Program-made: the position numbers and the translations under genes
Assembly (NCBI GenBank): GCA_037074705.1
Contig: CM073591.1
Location: 1,976,087 to 2,040,086 of the forward strand
Direction of reading: 5' to 3'
Length of the DNA: 64,000 nt
Source of the DNA: Zhengitettix transpicula
Taxonomy: Eukaryota > Arthropoda > Insecta > Orthoptera > Tetrigidae
The notes under the pieces: model-generated
Told to the model about the DNA's origin: nothing
Database searches by the model: none
What the model saw: only the letters and a program-made list of their open reading frames with translations
In this document: positions 1-10,377 of the stretch, piece by piece
Layout of the letters: each line of letters opens with the position of its first letter
Numbering within the stretch: the stretch's first letter is position 1

Positions 1-77
1 TTTATGTGCCTGGAGCAGCCAAGTGTGAGAATTGAGAGCTGTGAGAATAAACACTGAAGACGTCACCGGGTTATCGG

Positions 78-229
78 TGCGCATGCGCGGACTGGACACA
101 CCAATTAATAAGTAATGAAATCAGTCGCGGTTTCTGTTATCGGAGCCTCGCTAATTGGGATGTTTTGGGGCGACCGTCGATAATTCCCTTCCAAATGTCA
201 ACTGATGGACGGACGAGTCCTTATAAGAG
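78..229 (+). promoter_or_regulatory. Core promoter of diverged Kazal gene (copy 1)
   Basis: A TATA-type box, TATAAGAG, lies at 222-229, 44 bp before the ATG at 266. This matches the TATA-to-ATG distance in the other array members (about 45-51 bp). Upstream at 78-89 is TGCGCATGCGCG, resembling the palindromic NRF1/ewg-type site. The whole block recurs at 14697-14983 with few changes. Promoter activity is inferred from motif, spacing and duplication only. Confidence 0.55.
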
Positions 230-265
230 GCGCGGCAACGCTGGAGCAGAGGAACGAGAGGAACC

Positions 266-2756
266 ATGGCGCAGCGCTTCAACTGGGGTGAGAATTTCCG
301 CGACATCCAGAGATAATGCAACCGCTGACAGTCTCAGTCGGTCTTGTAATAGATCCTAAACAATAATAACACTAAATACGACCTTGATGTTAATGTAAGT
401 CCGCTCTTTTATTCGTTTGAATTACTTAACAACTCCTTGCAATCCTACTTGGATTTGAAATTTGTTTACAAAGGTGAGGTGAAATTATTATTATTCAATT
501 GTGTCGGAGTAGAAAGGTGAGCAAGAAGAATAGAGGAAAGTGAAAGGAAAGCATAGAAAAACAAACAGAAAGAAAGAGGCAGTGTGCATGAAACAAGTTA
601 GGTTAAATATATGATATAATCTGTTTAACCAACGGTGATTCTTACACACTGCCTTTTTATTTCTGTTTTTCTTACATTCATTTTGTATTCTTTTTTTTTC
701 AGTTTGCTGTCCTTTTTTTTTCTTGCTCAAGGCCTCTTTTTTGCGAAACGTGGGGCCACATGTGTATATATGCTTCTCACTCTAAAGACTGTGTATGAAA
801 TTCGTATTTATTATTATATGTGTTTACGACTGATGATGACAGGTCTGCGAGGGCTATTCTCTTGCAGGCAATACCTGTGAATGATGTTCTCTCGCAGGCA
901 GAACCTTGTAGGAGAGATACGAAGGGGCTGCCTTTGGGGATGCCTTTTCCTTTCCGTTTTTGAACTAAGGTTCCCAGAAGCCGAAGCACCTCGTCCTGTT
1001 CTGAGAGGTGTATGTTCCTGGGTCACAGACCTTGGGCATACGGTAAGAGATGTCCGCTATTCCCATTGGAATAGTCGGCTAGCTTCCTCCGAAACTGGTC
1101 GAGGCATGGAGGAGGGAATGCTGCGTCCCCACTGCAAACATCTCTCCCGCTATCGGAAGGGCGTGGGACAAGTACCTAATGCCCGACCTTCCAAATGCAG
1201 GTTTTTATAGTGTTTTACCCTGCAATTCTTTAGGCGAATGCCAGTTAGGATCCTTAAAATATAGCCCGGAGGCCCCTAGTTAACCCTTGGCTACCTTCGT
1301 CTACCCTTCCTATGCTATTAAAGGGGAGTTGCCACCATGTGCATTACCCTCATGTAGCCTTCTACCTAAAAAAAAGACTGATGATGATAGATGAAGGTCT
1401 CCGTGGTTGTGCTGCAGCCGTGTTGCTGCTGCTGCTGGCCGCGTGCCTGACTCACCGCTGTCACGGCTACGTGGCGCCATGTCGCTTCGACTGCTCGTCC
1501 GTGTACAAGCCCGTGTGCACCTCGGGCCCGATCTATATCAGAACATTCTACAGCGAATGCCACATGAAAATGCACAACTGCAAGCACAGAGAATGTGAGT
1601 ACGTGGTTGAGGATCAATGAGAAAACTGGAACTGTAAATATGTATTGTAATAATAAGAATAAGTTATTAATTAACCATTAATTGTAATACTCAAATTAAA
1701 ATTAGTTAATTAACAATTAATTTGCCTCTCTTTGGCACGCCAATTTATGTAATACTCAATAGAAATTAAACTACTATGGTTAATTAACGTTTTTTTTAGT
1801 ATTTTACAAAGGTTTTTACTCTTGTCTCAGGGTCGTTTATTGAGCCTTTTAAACAAAGAACAAACATTTTCCTACTTTAAAACTTAACAAACAAAATTTA
1901 CAACATTCAACCTGATTAGAATTAAAACTATAAATGAACTTGAATCCGAAATATTACGATTTTATCCTTATGTAACGTTCACAATAAATTTATAAAATTT
2001 CTCTATCTACTTAGTTTCTTTGCTGGTACCAGACATTCGTTTGGGCTCTGTGACACACATGTCACATGTAACAGACCATAGTTTCACAGATTTTTATTTG
2101 TTTCAAATCTCTGTCCAAGGCTTTTGTATCTTTCACCTGACACGATTACTGCCTGCAACACCTGTGGTCCTCTGCATTAAGTCTCCTCTCTCTCTCTCTT
2201 TTCTGCTCTCCCCCCTCTCTCTTTCTCTTCTGCTCCCCCTCTCTCTCCCTCCCTCTCTCTCTCTCTCTCTCTTCTGATCTCCCTCTCTCTCTCTCTCTCA
2301 CTCCCTCTCTCCAGCAAATGTTGTAGTTCTCGTTCTGATTAAAGGTTCTATTCTCCTATGACTTTTCAAACTCTTTGGCGCCTTTCTGCTTCACTGAATC
2401 TCTAATTGTTTGCAGGTCACGTGACGCTCGCTGATTTTTTTTTCCGTTCACCTTCTGCTCTCTCAATATCTGGCAACTAGGCTACGAACGTCTATGCCTG
2501 CCTTTTCCACAACACTTCGTCTCTGCTGCCCAACAATACAGTTATTAACAATGCCACGGGCTCAGAGTTACGCCGCCAATAATTAAACATTGTAATCTCC
2601 TTAATATACACACATGCAGCATCGCATAACTCGGTCTAGACGTAGTGACGAAGGTTCTGCATTACAAGCTACGTTCCTTTCAACAGTTTTTTTTTATCTT
2701 TTGCAGACTACACCGTGAACTATGAAGGAGAATGCCATGATCCAATACCAGTCTGA
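266..2756 (+). CDS. Diverged Kazal-type secreted peptide, copy 1 (3 exons)
   Basis: Proposed exons are 266-287, 1418-1594 and 2707-2756, giving 82 aa. Exon 1 encodes MAQRFNW plus one base and ends at GTGAGA. Exon 2 begins after CTGCAG with a run of Leu (AVLLLLLAACL), so joining in phase 1 gives a convincing signal peptide cleaved near THRCHG. The mature part has six Cys: C-x3-C-x7-C-x13-C-x6-C-x13-C, a non-classical Kazal pattern, with Cys6 in exon 3. Exon 2 ends GAAT|GTGAGT and exon 3 follows TTTTGCAG. AATAAA lies at 2820. The 22-nt exon 1 and all phases equal those of the minus-strand Kazal genes. Intron 1 holds a foldback (500-735) and a dispersed repeat (840-1376). An alternative start at 1381/1384 is open but gives a weaker N-terminus. 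The predicted P1 residue is Ser. Role as protease inhibitor or other secreted ligand is inferred from the family. Confidence 0.7.
500..735. repeat. Foldback (inverted repeat) in intron 1
   Basis: A purine-rich left arm (about 500-605) is followed by its imperfect reverse complement (about 625-735). Both arms carry GGCAGTGTG and a GAAAAACA-AGAAA segment, and GGTTAAA/TTTAACC closes the stem near 603-630. Near-identical foldbacks occur at about 15205-15440 and 24185-24420. It could be a MITE-like foldback or a transcribed hairpin. Confidence 0.6.
840..1376 (+). repeat. Dispersed ~530-bp A-tailed repeat, copy 1
   Basis: The 5' end carries the near-palindrome CTGCGAGGGCTATTCTCTTG and a second TCTCGCAGG unit. 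The body contains TGGGCATACGGTAAGAG and GGGCGTGGGACAAGTAC. It ends ATTACCCTCATGTAGCC plus an A-run. Eight good copies occur in the window. The A-tail indicates retroposition. No tRNA-like A/B box was seen, so it is called SINE-like only. This copy lies in intron 1 of the Kazal gene, directly before exon 2. Confidence 0.75.
2188..2312. repeat. (CT)n microsatellite
   Basis: A long CT-rich tract with short interruptions lies in intron 2 of the diverged Kazal gene. The intron of the second copy (25275-25915) lacks it and is about 470 bp shorter. Confidence 0.9.
2350..2600 (-). repeat. LTR-related segment in intron 2
   Basis: This stretch, including the words CTCTCAATATCTGGCAAC and CTCAGAGTTACGCCGCC, recurs at 25570-25800 and in part at 62930-63010 and 63720-63770, where it lies inside an LTR-like block. 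It is therefore repeat-derived intron sequence. Confidence 0.5.
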
Positions 2757-3067
2757 AGACAACCTCATCGGGCCATATATTTGTCTATTGTGTAACTAAA
2801 CTGCAACACTGAGAATATTAATAAAATGTTGGAGCTAAAGGCCTGGAAATTGCATTCTTCACCGCCTACTTAATCTTTCCTTAATAGCTCGAGACGAGTG
2901 ACCATAATAATCAGAACTGTGTAGTGAATATAGTCTAGTGTAGTGATACTAATATGGTTGTCTGCCTCCATAGTTAAATAGTTAATCTCTATTTGCAGAT
3001 ATCTTTCCACTTTACGTCTTTTCAGGCCAGTAAAATATCAATTCATTCTCTAACTTTGTCCCAATTA

Positions 3068-4548
3068 CCCTTCTTCTTCTTCTTTTATTGTCACTATAAC
3101 CCAATGTGAGTTTTGGCCTTACTAACTATTTTCTTCCATTGCGCCCTCTCCTGTGTCAGACTCCGCCATCCTCTTTCTTTCATGGTTTGTATATCCTTCT
3201 CGATGTCATGTACCCATCTTGTCCGGGGTCTCCCCCTTTTCCCAATTGGCTTCCAGTCCATAATTCGTCTAGGTGTTCTGCTGTCATCCATCCGAAGTAC
3301 GTAGGCCAACCTTCTGCTCTTGATAAACCTTACAATTTATTCATAAGCTGCTCTAGTTCTCTCTTTGTTCTAATTCTCCATTCCTACATACAGCTCCTTG
3401 TATCCTTCTCAGTATATTCTGAGTAAGTGCTTATCATTATTATTAAGGGTCCACGTTTCACAACAGTATATCACTACAGGTCTCATAAGTGTTTTGTAAA
3501 TTTTTAACTTCAATTCCCTATTTAACATCTTGTATTTCATTAATTTTCCATGCATGTAGTAAGTTCTGTTACCATTGATGATACGTTGTTTTATTTCACT
3601 TCCTACATTATTTCCACTGCTAAGTTTTGAGCCTAAATATGTGAAATTCTGTACTCGTTCAAAGGTAGAATCATTTAACTTAATATTATTTGTACCAGAT
3701 TCTTTCTTTGTATCCATCATATATTTGCTTTTCTTTTCATTAATTATAATCCCTCTTTCTCTAAGACAGTGATCTATTGTGGCCATCGTATTCTTAATTC
3801 ATCTATAATTCTAGAGATGATATCAATATCATCTGCATATGGAGATATCTGAACCATATTAAGCCTTTGTGGAGCCATTTCAAGAGACAGATTAAGAAGC
3901 AAGGTGGACATGAATCTCCTTGCCTTACTCCTTTTACTACTCCAAACGGTTTGGTTAGTTCACTGTCACCTCTCACCATTGCTCCAGGGTAGCTCTTACC
4001 ATTTTAACTAATTTGGATGGTATCCCCAGGAGCAACATATCTTTAAACATTTGTTCTCTGTTTAGACAATCAAAGGCTTGTTGTAGATCAGTAAATAAAT
4101 TATGTGTATCAATATTGAATTCACCAGCCTTTTCATTAATTTGTCGTAGAGTATAAATGTAGTCAGTTGTAGACCGATTGGGTCTAAAAGCACTTTGGTA
4201 GTCAGCTATAATTTCTTGGGTATATTCCACCAACCTATTGAAAATTACCCCTGACAGAATTTTATAAGCGACATTTAGCAGGGTTATTGGTCTATAGTTA
4301 GAGCATAATAGTTTGTCCCCCTTTTTAAATATAGGCTGTATAATACCAACAGTCCATTCTTCCGGGATCCTTTCTTCATTCCATCTTAATAAAATTAATT
4401 TATAATTTTTTTCCCATAGTACGTTTCCACCACTCTTTAACATTTCTGCTGTAATTCGGTCAGAACCTGGGGCCTTGTTGTTTTTAAGGTTGTTAATCAC
4501 ATACAGTATTTCTTCCATCTTGGGTTTTTCAATTTCAGGTTCGGCTGT
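3068..4548 (-). mobile_element. 5'-truncated LINE (RT and C-terminal region)
   Basis: Minus-strand frames encode reverse transcriptase. Around 4518-3973 are NNKAPGSDRITAEML, SNYRPITLL, YQSAFRPNRST and the catalytic-box region FTDLQQAFD. Around 3786-3409 are the later RT/thumb words FTYLGSKL and LMRPVVIYCCETW. Around 3309-3094 is the C-terminal motif GRPRTRWVHDIE. Frames are broken between these blocks, so it is dead. The minus-strand 3' end runs into an AGA/GAA microsatellite (3071-3085). The duplicate locus near 26280-26300 has no insertion, which fixes the ends to within a few bases. The words recall RTE/Jockey-like elements; the clade is uncertain. Confidence 0.85.
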
Positions 4549-4689
4549 ATTAACATAAAATTATATGCATGTATTTATGGTTGAAGTAATGTCCCTAAAC
4601 GTAGCTTATATTATGAAATAATGTTGTTAATTAACTGTATTTTCTTTAATTGTAACTCCCCGTACTTAATTTGTAATTAAGTTGTAATT

Positions 4690-5200
4690 TCATGCAGCTA
4701 CCAGCGGGTAAACTGAACATTATTTCGAAAATAATGTTTCCTGATTTTTGCTATTAGCGAGAAAGGTGAAAAATTCAGTGGTTTTTAGGCCACAGGAACT
4801 TTTCCATAGGCCTTTGGCATTGAAAAACTTACGGGGGGTTTTCACTAATAACCACGACAATGTGAGAGAAAAAATGCCGGACCTTTTGCTCGTGGCACTG
4901 TGACGTGGAGGAGTCACTTCTAACAAAACACAAATCGTCCGTCACAGCAAGCAAGGTAGGAGTTTTCTTGTGCTCGTGTTAGAACAGTTGGTTCACCTGC
5001 CTTCTAAACTCGAGAAGAGGATTCTATGCCACCGCAAGGAAAGGCGTGGGACAAGTAGCAAGAGAACGACCTACATGATTTAGGTTTCCAGGGATGTGTC
5101 CTTCAGCACTTCTAGTTGAATGCACGGGGACATCAGGGGAAACACACACTTAGCGTCTCCACTTCCTGTTATATGGAGAGGAAGGGATCATGACGTTGAT
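4690..5200 (+). repeat. Old diverged relative of the A-tailed repeat
   Basis: Words such as AAAGGCGTGGGACAAGTAG followed by CGACCTACATGAT keep the order of the A-tailed repeat, with much divergence. The same block is at 26430-27000 in the second segmental copy. Confidence 0.4.
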
Positions 5201-5236
5201 GGCACGGCGAAAAAAGTACAATAATTAAGGTACATG

Positions 5237-5704
5237 TACAGGGTGTTTAAAAAAGAATCATAGAATGTGAAATGTATATATTTTTACCTAAGAAGTCATA
5301 GATCCTGCAATGAGATTCACAGCACGTCCACGCAGTATTCAAATTCGTTCAAAGTCTCTAGCGAACACGTATTGAGCTAATTCGCTTTCCCTGTTGTTGT
5401 TACGCAGTGCGATGATTCTCGCTGGAACTGGATGTAGGGGAAACTGAGTCTTGTATGAATCCCCACAAGGGAAAAATAGCATAAAGAGATATCGGATCGG
5501 AGATTTTGGTGGCCAGTAAAGTAAGACTGATTCACTTTTGTCCAGTTCGGCCGATCCATCCCCGAGGAAGCATATTATTTAAGATCTGTCGAACGTACAG
5601 GCTTCAGGGTGGAACCACGTGAACAATTGTTCAGTCACGTAGGGTTTAAAGCTGAATAGTTATCAGTTTTTGAAATCGGATGAGTCTTTTTGAACCACCC
5701 TGTA
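5237..5704 (-). mobile_element. Mariner-type transposon remnant with inverted ends
   Basis: The ends are inverted repeats: TACAGGGTGTTTAAAAAAGA at the left and, reversed, TACAGGGTGGTTCAAAAAGA at the right, starting and ending at TA as expected for TA target sites. Inside, on the minus strand, a degraded transposase tail can be read: a WIGR word, then a block resembling SPDLTPLDFFLWG of mariner/IS630-type DDE transposases. It carries stops and frameshifts. A second copy is at 27032-27563. It occupies the region downstream of the Kazal gene at 6 kb. Confidence 0.65.
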
Positions 5705-5949
5705 GATAGAAACACTGGTGAGTGACGTAGCTGTTTATTGATTAAAATTATTGATTTTCTTTATCTTAAAAAGATTACGGCCTTGGCTTAGATTGAAGAA
5801 AAGGATCCCCAGTCAGGAAAAGAATGAGACAAAACGAACCTTAAACGCCTGGATTTCTATAAGCTATTATAATTATAGTCGGATTTACACTGAGACATTA
5901 TTGAGATCTAATACAAAGCTGTGGAAGATTCGTGAAATTCCTTCTGTCA

Positions 5950-6383
5950 TTATTCTGGATCTATACCTGGACAGAAACCATCGTGAATCTTCACGTAATC
6001 TGAAAACAAGAACGTAGATTAAAAGAAAACTGAACTATTTGGATCGTAACAGTGTCACTGAATCTACGCAGCAGCAGAGATGAGGTGCAGATTAGGGCGA
6101 CGGCATTCAAACTCCTTACTCTGTTTGCTCCTGCAGTTTTCACTGTTTAAACCGCATCTTGTCCAAAACGATTTGAATTGACCGCGGCTGTTCTTGGTGC
6201 ACATCTGGTCCGAGTCGAAGGCGCATCGGAAGCGGCATTTAGACAGCGGCGTAGAATAAAATGTGCAGACGGCCAGGGCAGCGACCATCAGGCTGGAAGG
6301 AACACAGTGACGTCAGCATTGCGTCCACGGTAGAGAGCAGCATCAGAGGGGACGAGTTCACCCAGGACAATACACAGCTTCAT
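5950..6383 (-). pseudogene. Kazal-type gene A (frameshifted near exon 2 start)
   Basis: Exons are 6362-6383 (MKLCIVL), 6120-6292 and 5950-5999. Exon 2 is 173 nt instead of 174: the first codons after the acceptor lack one base relative to the copy at 28676-28849, so joining puts TGA at the second codon of exon 2. The remainder is sound: Cys1-Cys5 with the loop RFRCAFDSDQMC, donor GTAAGG, and exon 3 HDGFCPGIDPE. TATAAA is at 6422-6417. An internal ATG at 6288 could start a shorter secreted product (MVAALAVC...), so loss of function is likely but not certain. It is the partner of gene F by segmental duplication. Confidence 0.7.
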
Positions 6384-6453
6384 GGCGACTGTGAGTTGGC
6401 CTGGAGGGTCTCTTCCTTTATAAGCAACCAGTCACGAAAAACCTTGATATTTC

Positions 6454-6469
6454 GCACCGCCATCGGTGC
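6454..6469. promoter_or_regulatory. Conserved promoter palindrome
   Basis: GCACCGCCATCGGTGC has arms GCACCG/CGGTGC around CCAT and lies about 30-50 bp upstream of the TATA box (minus-strand sense). It recurs before the genes at 8.4, 13.9, 21.3, 28.9 and 39.9 kb, with small changes in some. The conserved word AAATATCAAGG lies between it and the TATA box. The promoters at 10.4, 30.9, 36.9 and 46.4 kb keep AAATATCAAGG but have a different half-site (GCAGGCGT type). Binding of a factor is inference. Confidence 0.45.
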
Positions 6470-6727
6470 TAATTTACGTGTTTCTTGATAAGAGAGAATG
6501 CGCAATAAAATTCGAACCTAAATGTCAACCACAGAGCCTTCATCTGCGTGGATTCCTTTGGAAGCGAGAAAGATCCAGCGACATCAACGTCAATGATTTG
6601 ATCCTTACTTCAGGGGATTCACGCTGCTTTGAAACAACATAAATAAAGTCCCACTGAACATTACATTAATATTTTACTCCGACGTTTATTCGCCATCTAT
6701 TTACTGACCGGTTAAACTGCACATTGT

Positions 6728-7080
6728 TGGTTTAGATACTGTAACAGAGGAGGCTTCCTGACGAGAATGAAAAACTCTGTCCCGCCATCGGAATGGTTTG
6801 GGACAAGTATTTTCTACACTGATGCAGGTTTCTTTTAGAATACCGGGTAGGATATTTAATCACCAACCTGCGGGCCAACGTTACAGGCTTGACCACCTTC
6901 CCTATGCTATGGGTTGTTGCCTTCACGTGATGAACCCCAATATAACCTGTAAGTAAAAAGAAAACTTCTCGAGGCATGGAGAATTTTATGCTGCGTCCTC
7001 GCTCTACTTATCACAAGGACACGTGTGGGAGAAGAACAATCAAGAGCTTGACTTACATGTTTAAGTGAATCCTGGGGGCG
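6728..7080 (+). repeat. Diverged A-tailed repeat copies (two pieces)
   Basis: 6728-6965 matches the middle and 3' part of the repeat (GGACAAGTATTTTCTACAC, GATGCAGGTTT, CTTCCCTATGCTATG). 6965-7080 is a second piece beginning at the GAGGCATGGAGAA word and ending at the start of the conserved downstream segment. Both are old. Confidence 0.5.
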
Positions 7081-7317
7081 TAGATGACACATTTCATTTC
7101 CCTTCCTGTCCTATTGAGAGTCCACCCTTGTATTTCCACAACTTTACCACCTATGCCTCACGTTATGCTTACAAATAGGATCCAAGGTTAGGGGAAAAGA
7201 AACAAGAACATAAGTTAGGTCATGTGCACAAGCATGGACATTGTAATTATTGTTGGTTCTACAGAGATTAATTATCAAGAATTAGTGCAAAACCTTCAAC
7301 GATTCGTAGACCTGCTT

Positions 7318-8401
7318 CTATCCGAATTTAGGCATCATTGCTGGGCACTCACCAGGACTGATGGACCCGTAATCTGGAAACAAGATTGATAGTTGTAAAT
7401 TATTTGAATAATTGCATATTTAATTTATTTTATTTAATTAATTATTATATTCTGCACGTTAGAAATTAGCCAAACTCAGGACGGTTGATATCGTAACTTG
7501 GCGTTGCGTTGTCGACGTGAACGGGCTGAATGAGACGAACAATCCTGTTCGGCAAAACCAATCGTAACTCGTGATGTGTAAAAACCAAGTCGTTTATGTC
7601 TCGTTGGGCAGAAGATTGTGGAAAAGCAGCAAAGGAGAACATCCTGAGGGAGGACGTCGTCGAGTGAAGGCGTGTGTCGTGATCTCGTGTCCGTTACATC
7701 AACATTATGTTGCTATAGTGAAGAAACTGTATTGAGAAGTTGGGAACTTCACCCACTGTTTACCTCCACCCCCACACCCGTCCCCACCCATCAAATCCGA
7801 ATGTAATTTCGTAACAACATATTTCATTATGCTTGTCAACGTTACGACGACATCCATAGTTTACAGACAACGCCACCTGGCAGCGTAGACAACGTTCCAG
7901 TGAAGTCATCCACCTCCGCGTTATCACCCCCTAAGAATGGAATTTTTATTTTACATCACGGTCTATTGACAATGTTCACACTGACGTCATCCACCGCTAC
8001 GTAATTGTCACTCAGTGGAAAGAGGAAGTTTTAAATGACGTCATCTCACCATTGCATTACTCCCATATAGATAGCAGCACCCCACTGCAAGGACAACAGT
8101 ACTATCGTTAGGCGGAAGCATCCACAATATTCCACTCAACTTTGAAAACATGTGCTAAACCAGTGGGACAGAGACAAACTGCTGACCTCCTGTTGTAGTA
8201 ATTCCAATTATACATAGTTATTACTTACCGTCATTGTTAAAGCAGTTAAATACTCTCATATCACAATCGTTGCCAAAGGTTTTGTATTCACCGCGGCTGT
8301 TCCTTCCGCAAAACAGGAACAGCTCCAAAGTGCATTTTTGCATGCATTTCGGTTTCGCCATAGAATGAACCTGGCACACCGAGGACAACGTTCAGCTTCA
8401 T
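7318..8401 (-). pseudogene. Kazal-type gene B (signal-peptide deletion)
   Basis: The promoter (TATAAA at 8440-8435) and exon 1 start (ATG at 8401, MKLNVVL) are intact. A deletion then fuses exon 1 to GTTCATTCTATGGCG, removing most of intron 1 and the signal-peptide core of exon 2 and shifting the frame. The Cys1-Cys5 domain downstream is still open in its own frame: KPKCMQKCTLELFLFC, then CGRNSRGEYK and CDMRVFNC, with a perfect donor GTAAGTAA at 8228. Exon 3 is 7318-7373 (SPGECPAMMPKFG). Intron 2 (about 855 bp) matches intron 2 of genes D, E and I. The second segmental copy has no counterpart. Confidence 0.75.
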
Positions 8402-8689
8402 GGCGACTGTGAGTTGGCCTGGAGGGTCTCTTTCTTTATAAGCAACCAGTCAGTAAAAACCTTGATATTTCGCACCGCCTTCGGTGCTAATTTACGTCCT
8501 TCTTGATAAGAGAGAAGGCTAGTAAAATTCAAACCTAAATGTCAACCACAAAGCCTTCATCTGCGAGGCTTCCTTTGGAAGCAATGTCAGTCATTTCATC
8601 CTTGCTTCTAGCAATTCACGGTGCTTTAGAAGAACATAAATAAAGTCCCAACCAACATTACATTAATATTTTACGCCGACGTTTATTCG

Positions 8690-9398
8690 CCATCTATTTA
8701 GTGACCGGTTAAACTGCAGTGTGTTAGTTACGTTACCTTAAGCTGAGGAGGCTGTAAGCGACGGGCGTAGCCAGTCATTTGTTGATTTTTTATTATTACG
8801 TTGAACCTTCTGCTATCCCCATTCACGTGGCTCCCTCATTGTTACGCCAACCCTTCGGCTCTCCCATTGTCGTGACGTTTTGTCGCTATTTATTGTTGTC
8901 AACTGACCAGAGTAGTTGCGTTTCTCAACGCTATTCTTAGCATCTGACGAAAGGTACAAAGATCCCAGAAAGTTATTTGTGTTTGAAAAACAGAAAATAT
9001 TTAAATTCCGTAACATTCTGTGATGTGTTAAAAATGTTAACTGAGGTCGAGCCCAGACGAACAACTAAGGGTAAAGTCAACAAAATAGAATTTTATTAAT
9101 TGTTAACCTAATGTGTGAATGTAATTATTTCAATAATTATTTAAGTCAGGAATATTTTGCATTGTAAGTTTTTAATTGTCATTAATGTAACTTTCTTTCT
9201 TGTAGCCCCTTGCATTTAAGCTGTGGTACAACAATACGAAATTTTTACAGGTATAAAAATTTGTTTTATTTAATTAATTTTCTTATATTTTCAATTCTTG
9301 ATTTCATTTCAAATCCTTTCATTTTTTTATAACGTAAGGTTTCTTCACTTCAAAATCTAATTAACTAAATTTGTAAATTATTCTGAATATTACAAAGC

Positions 9399-9454
<56 letters not shown>
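8690..9454. repeat. Duplicated non-coding block ending in (AT)n
   Basis: No gene seen. The block is repeated at 29265-30022, and partly at 40250-41275, 18850-19140 and 21610-21815. It includes TTAAGCTGTGGTACAACAAT and an AT-rich tail, and ends in the (AT)n tract at 9399-9454. It probably derives from an LTR element. Confidence 0.6.
9399..9454. repeat. (AT)n microsatellite
   Basis: About 28 AT units, followed directly by TGTAATACTTATTAAAGG. The duplicate at 29974-30022 is shorter. Confidence 0.95.
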
Positions 9455-9459
<5 letters not shown>

Positions 9460-9524
9460 AATACTTATTAAAGGCCAGTTTATGATTTTAGTAATTGAGA
9501 ATTTAATGCTGCGTCCTCGCTCTA

Positions 9525-9896
9525 TTAATCACAAAGACACGTGTGGGACAAGAACCACCAACAGCTCGACCTACCTGATACTTTTTTCTTCCTCCTTAGG
9601 TGAATCCTGGGGCCGTAGATAACACATTCGATTTCCCTTCCTGTCTTATTGAGAGTCAGAGTCCACCCTTGCTGCATGTCAACGCCCCAATAAATGGCAA
9701 TTATTAACATTAATATAATTTTGAACCAACGAATATTAATCCCACTTCTTTTACAATTTCCACAACTTCCACACCTACGCCTCATCTTATGGTCACGAAT
9801 AGGATCCAAGGTTAGGGGAAAAGAAATAAGAACATAAGCTAGGCCATGCGCACAAGCATGGACATTGTAATTATTCTTTGTTCTACTGATATTCAT
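9525..9896 (-). other. Conserved open segment downstream of gene C
   Basis: A minus-strand reading frame contains LMLIIAIYWGVDMQQGWTL, then TLN-GREIECVIYGPR. The same words recur downstream of genes D (12367-12645), E (19799-20134), G (30091-30276), the orphan exon (38069-38356) and K (49405-49773, plus strand), always on the gene's own strand. A hydrophobic stretch precedes the QQGWTLTLN words. It may be a conserved 3' UTR, an extra exon or a small separate gene. Indels between copies break the frame in some, so coding is unproven. Confidence 0.4.
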
Positions 9897-9940
9897 TATT
9901 AAGTATTAGTGCAAAACTTTGACGATTGGCAGACCTGCTT

Positions 9941-10377
9941 CTATCCGTTTTCTGGCTTCTGACCTTTGCAGTAAGCATCGTGAATCCTCGCGTAATCTGG
10001 AAACAAGGTTGATTGTTGTGGATTATTGGCCTAATTTAATATTTAATTTCATTTATTTACTTAATCATTATATTCTGCACGTTAGAAATTAGCCATACTC
10101 AGGACGGTCGAGGGAACGTGGTGAATGTTTTCATTGCGCTTGTCAACGCCAACTGGCAGCGTTGACAACGATGCACTGACGTCATCCGCCACCGCGTTAT
10201 TATCCTCTAAAAATGGCATATTTGCATGAATTCCGTTTTCGCCATAGAATGAACCTGGAAGACGACCAGGGAAGCGATCACCAAGGCTGGAAGGAGCACA
10301 GCGACGTGAGAAGAGCGTCTATGGTAGAAGGACTCATCAGAGAGAAGATACTCACCGAGGACAACGTTCAGCTTCAT
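9941..10377 (-). pseudogene. Kazal-type gene C (domain truncated)
   Basis: Exon 1 is 10356-10377 (MKLNVVL) and the exon 2 start at 10286 gives a good signal peptide (ALVIASLVVFQVHS). Cys1 is replaced (TEFMQIC) and the frame stops at 10207-10209 just after Cys2. The rest of exon 2 and the start of intron 2 are deleted, so exon sequence runs straight into intron 2 sequence. Exon 3 (9941-9996, HDAYCKGQKPENG) survives. TATAAA is at 10416-10411. Gene G carries the same truncation, so the deletion predates the segmental duplication. Confidence 0.8.

Noticed and set aside
1312..1620. Single open frame as an unspliced 102-aa gene
   Set aside because: Its first 35 codons lie in the A-tailed repeat and its end reads through a GTGAGT donor, missing Cys6. 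The three-exon model with exon 1 at 266 fits the family better.
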